Of a DNA stretch of 13,032 nucleotides, positions 8,216-13,032 are shown piece after piece. Position 1 is the stretch's first letter, and every line of letters begins with the position of its first letter. The stretch is from positions 1-13,032 of the forward strand of contig CAZSWS010000075.1 in assembly GCA_964610765.1 (NCBI GenBank), given 5' to 3'. Origin of the DNA: CAZSWS01 sp964610765 (GTDB lineage: Bacteria; Bacteroidota; Bacteroidia; Bacteroidales; Tannerellaceae). The notes beneath the pieces are model-generated. The model saw only the letters and a program-made list of their open reading frames with translations. It did not search any database and was not told the DNA's origin. The position numbers and the translations under genes were made by a program.

Positions 8216-9565
8216 CTATTTATCCCATAATGTGCCATCCTTCTTCAGCTTTTCATTTTGCTCTAGAATAAGGGTACGCAGTTTTGAAACAATTTGCGGA
8301 TATTTATCTGCCAAATCATATTTCTCAGATGGGTCTACATAAACATCAAACAACAAAGGAATTTTACCTTTGAAATAATCCAAGCCCAATTGACTATACG
8401 TTTTTACATGTAACTTCCAATTACCCTGTCTAACAGCCATTAATTCATTATTCACTCCATAATAGAAATGAGGAATATCTTTATCTTTTTCGGTGATGTC
8501 TGAATCATTAAACAGATAACCGGCAATATTATATCCATCCATTTGATTATTAGCAGGAAGTGCATCTCCTGATAAATAAATGGAAGTAGCATAAATATCC
8601 ATCGCATTTACTATTTCTTCATTCACTCTTCCGGGATTTATTGTTCCTTTCCAATAGGCAATACAGGGCACTCTTACGCCTCCTTCCCAAGTACTTCCCT
8701 TTCCATCTCTAAATATCCCTGCAGACCCTCCATGTTCTTTCTGGATCAACCAAGGTCCATTGTCACTCATAAACCACACAATCGTTTCCTCATCTAGCTT
8801 CAGACGTTCCAATGTATTTAAGATTCGCCCTACCGCCCAGTCTATTTCCTGTACAACATCTCCATAAATGCCTCTCTTAGACGTACCAATAAAGTTTTTC
8901 CCGGGGAATAATGGAGTGTGGGGCATTGCAAAGGGAACATATATAAAAAACTTTTCTTGCTTATTTTTTTGGATAAACTCGATTGTTTTTTGAGTGTATA
9001 AAGCTGTCAGTTCAGACTGATCCGGATTCATCTCCAAAGTATCGTTTCCACACATCAGCGCTATATCCGGATACTTTGGAGGAATCATGTCGTTACTATA
9101 AGGTAGCCCAACATATTCATCAAAGCCATTCTGCAATGGTAAATACGCTTTCTTAGTACTGCCTAAATGCCATTTCCCATAAATAGCCGTCTTATATCCT
9201 TGCTCTTTTAATGCTTCGGCTAAGGTGTATTCTTCAGGATGTATTCCTCTTTCAGAGTCAGGATTTAAAACCCATCTAAAACCAGAACGCTGAGGATATT
9301 TGCCCGTCATTAATGAATATCTACTAGCTGTAGAAGCGGGTGAAGCACTATAATAATTTGTAAACCGAATACCATCTAAAGCCATTCTATCAAGATGCGG
9401 AGTTCGAATATCCGGATGACCGGTAAATCCTAAGTCACCATATCCCATGTCGTCACAGTATATAATAATGATATTGGGCGTTGGTAAAGATGCTTCAGAT
9501 TCAGCCTGAACTGTTAAAGCAACTCCCGACAATAAAGTTAGTGCAAAGGGTTTTCTTCTTATCAT
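8216..9565 (-). CDS. Exported sulfatase of the S1 arylsulfatase-like family, serine type
   Basis: 449 residues. S1 sulfatases hydrolyse sulfate esters, in gut Bacteroidota usually on host or algal glycans. Residues 1-21 are a Sec signal peptide (cleavage after VQA) leading to the periplasm. The maturation motif is Ser78-Thr-Ala-Ser81-Arg82 followed by LMTGK (85-89); Ser78 should become formylglycine through an anaerobic radical-SAM maturase (anSME) encoded elsewhere. The metal and sulfate ligands are present: Asp38-Asp39, GKWHLG with Lys131 and His133, PHTP with His216, SDNG with Asp268-Asn269, and GKGSTWEGG with Lys289. The third motif position is Ala, not the more usual Pro. It is divergent from the His-rich gene at 9766, with 200 bp between. 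No SusC/SusD or glycoside hydrolase is adjacent, so the substrate is unknown. A sulfatase-fold phosphatase or phosphonate hydrolase is unlikely given the intact motif. Confidence 0.92.
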   Translation of the reverse strand: MIRRKPFALTLLSGVALTVQAESEASLPTPNIIIIYCDDMGYGDLGFTGHPDIRTPHLDRMALDGIRFTNYYSASPASTASRYSLMTGKYPQRSGFRWVLNPDSERGIHPEEYTLAEALKEQGYKTAIYGKWHLGSTKKAYLPLQNGFDEYVGLPYSNDMIPPKYPDIALMCGNDTLEMNPDQSELTALYTQKTIEFIQKNKQEKFFIYVPFAMPHTPLFPGKNFIGTSKRGIYGDVVQEIDWAVGRILNTLERLKLDEETIVWFMSDNGPWLIQKEHGGSAGIFRDGKGSTWEGGVRVPCIAYWKGTINPGRVNEEIVNAMDIYATSIYLSGDALPANNQMDGYNIAGYLFNDSDITEKDKDIPHFYYGVNNELMAVRQGNWKLHVKTYSQLGLDYFKGKIPLLFDVYVDPSEKYDLADKYPQIVSKLRTLILEQNEKLKKDGTLWDK

Positions 9566-9585
9566 GATATTCTTTTTATTGTTTG

Positions 9586-9593
9586 TAAAATTA
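9586..9593 (-). promoter_or_regulatory. Possible -7 box of the sulfatase gene
   Basis: The minus strand reads TAATTTTA (9593-9586), five of six conserved positions of TAnnTTTG, ending 20 nt before the sulfatase ATG at 9565. A clear -33 element at the right distance is not seen. It is the best candidate in the 200-bp divergent region. Confidence 0.3.
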
Positions 9594-9747
9594 GAGTAAA
9601 AAAACCAGATGGGGATTTTTTTCTTATGCAGACTTCTTTTTTAATCGATTCATTAGTGATTATAGGAAAAGGCTATGTTCTCTTAGGGTTCATTTATAAT
9701 CAAGATTTTAAAAACATTTCTTAGCAATTCAACTAAATGGTTTTTTA

Positions 9748-9755
9748 TATCTTTG
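9748..9755 (+). promoter_or_regulatory. Bacteroides-type -7 promoter box of the His-rich gene
   Basis: TATCTTTG is an exact TAnnTTTG element and the same octamer as that before the ABC-F gene. A weak -33 (TTAG near 9721) is upstream. The box ends only 10 nt before the ATG at 9766, so the transcript would start about 4-6 nt before the start codon and be nearly leaderless. Confidence 0.6.
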
Positions 9756-9765
9756 CATCTTAATT

Positions 9766-10131
9766 ATGCGTAAAACAAATAGAAATATCAAGTATCTTTT
9801 TCTGAAGGGATTCCTTTTGAGTCTTTTCCTATTCTATACTTGTTCTATTACATTCTTTATGCATACGCATATTATTGGTGGAGTTACAATCGTACACTCT
9901 CACTGGTATAGTGCTGATACAGAAGGAAACCCGACTCATGAGCATACAAGTGCTGAGATACAACTCATTCAGTTTTTATCTACCTACTTTTCTTTAAGCA
10001 ACGTCCTTTTTGCTGTTATTATAGGTATAACAGCTGCTGTTGTAGCACCACTTTTATCTCGTCTGGTTTATTCTTTCAAGAAAGAGCTTTTCACTTCCCA
10101 CCTAAGGCTTCGCGCCCCTCCTGTTTTATAA
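9766..10131 (+). CDS. Small His-rich membrane protein, possible metal binding
   Basis: 121 residues; I do not recognise a named family. The basic N-terminus (RKTNRNIK) is followed by a hydrophobic segment (about 11-31), a loop (32-79) with three His-x-His pairs (H33/H35, H44/H46, H58/H60), a second hydrophobic segment (about 80-101), then a basic tail with one more His (H112). By the positive-inside rule both ends are cytoplasmic and the His-rich loop faces the periplasm. Clustered HxH pairs are typical of zinc, copper or nickel binding. It lies 105 bp upstream of a TonB-dependent receptor on the same strand, with no terminator between, so the two are probably co-transcribed. The next Met is residue 32, at the end of the first segment, so the annotated start is the sensible one. 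An uncleaved signal peptide instead of the first membrane segment is an alternative. Function in metal handling is inference. Confidence 0.75.
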   Translation: MRKTNRNIKYLFLKGFLLSLFLFYTCSITFFMHTHIIGGVTIVHSHWYSADTEGNPTHEHTSAEIQLIQFLSTYFSLSNVLFAVIIGITAAVVAPLLSRLVYSFKKELFTSHLRLRAPPVL

Positions 10132-10236
10132 TTTATCCATACACTTTCTTTATTAAAAATGCATTGAGCTTTGCTATTATTCAGACAAAGCACAGGCTGA
10201 TTATATGGTATTTAATAAATTATAAAACAGAAATAC

Positions 10237-12600
10237 ATGAAAAGATATATCTTTATTTTCATCTTCACTTTACTTGCTATAAGTAAAGGACAGGCAGATT
10301 TATTGCCTAAACAAAACACAGATGCAAACATTTTTGGACATGTTGTAGACCAACAAACCGATGAACATCTTGCCTATGTATCCATCAACCTCAAGGGAAC
10401 CACGATAGGAACAACTACTGATGCAACCGGACACTATATGTTAAAAGACTTGCCTGAAGGGACATTCACCCTTGAAGCCAGATTATTGGGATTCGAAACA
10501 CTTGAAAAAGAAGTAGTCATTAAAAAAGGGAAAACGATTGAAGTTAATTTTGAGCTAAAAGAAGCATCCATATCACTAGATGAGGTAGTTGTTTCGTCCA
10601 ATAGAAACGAAACAAACAGGAGGATGGCTCCTACTTTAGTCAGTGTGCTTGATGCCTCGACATTTGAAAAAACACATTCTTCTTCCCTTGCTTCAGGGTT
10701 AAATTTTCAGCCGGGGTTACGAGTTGAAAACAATTGCCAAAACTGTGGTTTCACTCAAGTCAGGATGAATGGTTTAGGAGGCGCTTACTCTCAAATACTC
10801 ATAGACTCACGTCCTATTTTCAGTTCCTTAGCAGGCGTCTATGGTTTAGAACAGGTTCCGGCTACAATGGTTGATCGAATTGAAGTTGTCAGAGGGGGTG
10901 GTTCTGCTCTATTTGGAGCTTCGGCCATTGCAGGAACTATTAATATCATCACCAAAGAACCTCTTAGAAACTCAGCACAACTATCTCACGACCTTACATC
11001 TATCGGTTTGAAAAGCAGCTTTGATAATAACACGAACTTTAATGTTTCATTAGTCTCTGACAACCAAAAACTTGGAATTATGGCATTTGGACGTAAACAA
11101 AACCGTTCTGCCTACGACCACGATGGCGATGGCTTCTCAGAAGCCCCACATTTGGTGAACCATACGTTAGGATTTCGTTCTTTTATACGTACCAGCACTT
11201 ACTCTAAAATCACGCTGGAGTATCACAGTATGCGTGAATTTCGCAGAGGAGGAGATCATATAAAACTAGAGCCTTTCCGAACATACATTACTGAGCAAAT
11301 TGATTCAAAAATTGATGGAGGAAGCATTAGCTACAACTGGGCTTCTGCAGACAATAAACATCGATTAAACCTTTATTCTGCAGCTCAACTTACAGACAGA
11401 AATAGTTATTATGGAGGAGGAGAACCAATTGATCAAATTACCGAAGAATCAACTGAAGAAGAAATTACTAACTATAATAATCGGTTAAACTCTTACGGAA
11501 AAACAAAAGATGTGGTGTTTAATATTGGAGGCATGTATGCTTACGACTTTGATCATTTGCTCTTTATGCCTTCAACGCTAACAAGTGGAGCTGAATACTC
11601 CTATAATAAACTGGACGATCAAAGTGGATACAGAAAAACGCCCATCATGCAAAAAATAAACATTGGAAGTGTATATCTACAAAACGAATGGAAAGATGAT
11701 AAATGGGGATTTCTTATCGGAGGAAGAATGGACAAACATAAACTACTTAGTAATCCTGTTTTCAGCCCAAGAGCTAATATCCGTTACAACCCGACACAAG
11801 ACATCAACATTCGTTTAAGTTATGGTCAAGGCTTCAGAGCTCCACAGCTATTTGATGAAGACCTACATGTAGATATTGCCGGTGGAGAAATTATCACACA
11901 ATACAGGAGTCCCAATCTGAAGGAAGAAAAATCCCACAGTTTCAGTGCTTCGGTAGACTATTATGTTTTTTGGGGAAGAAACCTGCTAAACTTCTTAGTT
12001 GAAGGCTTCTATACAAAACTCAACAATCCATTCACAACCATTTCCAGAGATGCTGATGATGGGTCTGTCGTCAAAGAAATAGTCAATGCCTCAGGTGCCA
12101 AAGTATATGGACTGACACTAGAAGCAAGAGCAGCTACAACAGCTAATATAGAGTTTCAGCTGGGAGCAACCTTCCAAAAAAGCAGGTATGACAAAGCTCA
12201 AAAATGGTCTGATGATTTGGATGATGAAGTTAAGCCAACTAAAAACATGATGAGAACACCGAATATTTATGGATATATGGTTGCCACATGGACTCCTTCC
12301 AAACGTTTTAACACATCACTATCAGGCACCTATACGGGAGGCATGTATGTACCACACGAAGCAGGTGTAATAGAAAAAAACAGGACAGAAAAAGTAAAAT
12401 CATTCTTCAGCCTTAATTACAAAGCAGCGTACATTTTTCCAATTTATAAAAGCATTTCATTAGAACTGAACGCTGGAATACAAAATATATTCAACGCCTA
12501 TCAAAGTGATTTTGACAAAGGTCCACATAGAGCATCCAGCTATACGTATGGTCCTTCAATGCCACGAAACATCTTTGCAGGAGCAAAGATAAGCATCTAA
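10237..12600 (+). CDS. TonB-dependent outer-membrane receptor with Cys-x-x-Cys plug
   Basis: 787 residues. Such receptors import scarce substrates across the outer membrane using TonB energy. Residues 1-20 are a signal peptide (cleavage after GQA). A carboxypeptidase-regulatory-like domain (about 32-110) is followed by the TonB box region DEVVVS (115-120), the plug (about 125-240; VRGGGSALFGASAIAGTINI at 218-237) and a 22-strand-type barrel (about 245-787) with GFRAP at 532-536. The plug contains Cys167-Gln-Asn-Cys170 just before VRMNGL. An acidic loop DHDGDGF (294-300) resembles a calcium-binding loop. No SusD follows, so this is a BtuB/FepA-like receptor rather than a SusC glycan porin. Its position behind a His-rich membrane protein suggests a metal ion or metal complex as substrate, but cobalamin, haem or a siderophore remain possible. 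It ends in a strong terminator 12 nt downstream. Family confidence is high, substrate confidence low. Confidence 0.92.
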   Translation: MKRYIFIFIFTLLAISKGQADLLPKQNTDANIFGHVVDQQTDEHLAYVSINLKGTTIGTTTDATGHYMLKDLPEGTFTLEARLLGFETLEKEVVIKKGKTIEVNFELKEASISLDEVVVSSNRNETNRRMAPTLVSVLDASTFEKTHSSSLASGLNFQPGLRVENNCQNCGFTQVRMNGLGGAYSQILIDSRPIFSSLAGVYGLEQVPATMVDRIEVVRGGGSALFGASAIAGTINIITKEPLRNSAQLSHDLTSIGLKSSFDNNTNFNVSLVSDNQKLGIMAFGRKQNRSAYDHDGDGFSEAPHLVNHTLGFRSFIRTSTYSKITLEYHSMREFRRGGDHIKLEPFRTYITEQIDSKIDGGSISYNWASADNKHRLNLYSAAQLTDRNSYYGGGEPIDQITEESTEEEITNYNNRLNSYGKTKDVVFNIGGMYAYDFDHLLFMPSTLTSGAEYSYNKLDDQSGYRKTPIMQKINIGSVYLQNEWKDDKWGFLIGGRMDKHKLLSNPVFSPRANIRYNPTQDINIRLSYGQGFRAPQLFDEDLHVDIAGGEIITQYRSPNLKEEKSHSFSASVDYYVFWGRNLLNFLVEGFYTKLNNPFTTISRDADDGSVVKEIVNASGAKVYGLTLEARAATTANIEFQLGATFQKSRYDKAQKWSDDLDDEVKPTKNMMRTPNIYGYMVATWTPSKRFNTSLSGTYTGGMYVPHEAGVIEKNRTEKVKSFFSLNYKAAYIFPIYKSISLELNAGIQNIFNAYQSDFDKGPHRASSYTYGPSMPRNIFAGAKISI

Positions 12601-12611
12601 ATATCAATCTA

Positions 12612-12668
12612 TATCAATAAAAATCCGCCAGGTTTTATGATTTAAAACCTGGCGGATTTTTATTGATA
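12612..12668. terminator. Long-stem intrinsic terminator after the TonB receptor
   Basis: A perfect 26-bp inverted repeat (12612-12637 against 12643-12668) has a 5-nt loop TGATT. The core AATCCGCCAGG is GC-rich and is flanked by A-run and T-run arms, so RNA from either strand carries a U-rich 3' side (ATTTTTATTGATA). It begins 12 nt after the receptor stop codon. The stem is much longer than usual for a bacterial terminator. Confidence 0.9.
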
Positions 12669-13032
12669 CATACCTCTTAATACATTTCACCCTTCTTATT
12701 TGAAACAGAGAACAGGGTCTGTTATACACTTCTCTCTATTCAACTAACCTTTTAGCCCGGGTTAAAAGCTCTTTCAACGTTCGTTAGAAGCTCTTCTCAC
12801 GTTCGTCAAAAGAGCTTATCACAAACGTTAAAACATTAATTCCCTCTGTTTTTTACATTAAAACACACGGTTCATTTATTAAACTCTGTGTATACTTTCT
12901 TTCTCTAAGAGCTTATCATCACTCATTCTCCTTATTTACTACCTCGCCTAAACAATCAAATGAAAGAATTATAAACAGACATTAGGAATGAGATTTATTA
13001 AGAAATGAGATTCAAATAAAAACAACTTTATA
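12669..13032. other. Non-coding tail of the window
   Basis: No open reading frame of useful length occurs on either strand. The stretch holds the 22-bp tandem repeats at 12761-12848, a separate copy of their AAGAGCTTATCA core at 12907-12918 and a small hairpin AACAG-GGT-CTGTT near 12710-12722. No exact TAnnTTTG box was found on either strand. It is probably the intergenic region before a gene beyond the window edge. Confidence 0.6.
12761..12848. repeat. 22-bp imperfect tandem repeat, three units plus a degenerate fourth
   Basis: Units start at 12761, 12783, 12805 and 12827, exactly 22 bp apart. Each begins GTTAaAA or a near form (GTTAAAA, GTTAGAA, GTCAAAA, GTTAAAA). Units 1 and 2 share the core AGCTCTT and end in ACGTTC; unit 3 carries AGAGCTT, the inverse of that core, and ends in CAAAC. 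Unit 4 keeps only the first seven bases well. AAGCTCTT (12788-12795) and AAGAGCTT (12810-12817) can pair with a 14-nt loop. The array starts directly after CCCGGG (12756-12761). Confidence 0.7.

Noticed and set aside
8216..9565. Sulfatase and ABC-F gene as one functional operon
   Set aside because: The 70-nt gap holds an exact promoter box for the ABC-F gene and their roles are unrelated, so a functional link is not supported, although read-through is possible.
10166..10173. GAGCTTTG as a separate promoter for the TonB receptor
   Set aside because: It misses the first conserved T of TAnnTTTG and has no well-spaced -33 element; co-transcription with the gene at 9766 is simpler.
10237..12600. 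SusC-type glycan importer
   Set aside because: No SusD gene follows, the length (787 residues) is short for SusC, and the plug with CQNC resembles small-substrate receptors.
12761..12848. CRISPR array
   Set aside because: Units are 22 bp, diverged, and directly abutting, with no spacers and no cas genes in the window.

Overview
The window looks like chromosomal DNA from a member of the Bacteroidales (Bacteroidota), probably close to Bacteroides. The signs are low GC and AT-rich intergenic DNA, no Shine-Dalgarno-like leaders, two exact TATCTTTG (TAnnTTTG-type) promoter boxes, a sulfatase with a serine-type maturation motif, a TonB-dependent receptor with an N-terminal carboxypeptidase-regulatory-like domain, and a Tat-motif Gfo/Idh/MocA oxidoreductase paired with a DUF1080 protein. 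There are seven well-supported protein genes. I recognised no RNA genes, insertion sequences or CRISPR arrays.

Layout from left to right. A glycerophosphodiester phosphodiesterase lipoprotein (146-1024, +) converges on a leftward block of four genes and is separated from it by a bidirectional terminator (1047-1081). In order of transcription the leftward block is: a sulfatase (9565-8216), an Uup-like ABC-F ATPase with its own promoter (8145-6274), a 433-bp AT-rich gap, then a two-gene operon of a Gfo/Idh/MocA oxidoreductase (5840-4584) and a 1151-residue HEAT-repeat protein with two DUF1080 domains (4560-1105). From 9766 a rightward pair follows: a small His-rich membrane protein and a TonB-dependent receptor. 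It ends in a 26-bp perfect-stem terminator. The last ~360 bp are non-coding and hold 22-bp imperfect tandem repeats.

How the genes may work together. The oxidoreductase and DUF1080 pair fits the oxidative route of glycoside cleavage: C3 of a glycoside is oxidised to a 3-keto-glycoside, which DUF1080 (3-keto-disaccharide hydrolase/lyase family) enzymes then cleave. Both proteins carry export signals, so the step is probably in the cell envelope. The His-rich protein and the receptor, whose plug has a Cys-x-x-Cys, look like an outer-membrane uptake unit, possibly for a transition metal or metal complex. That substrate is inference. The sulfatase has a complete active site but no SusC/SusD pair beside it, so its substrate is unknown. 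The ABC-F gene is housekeeping.
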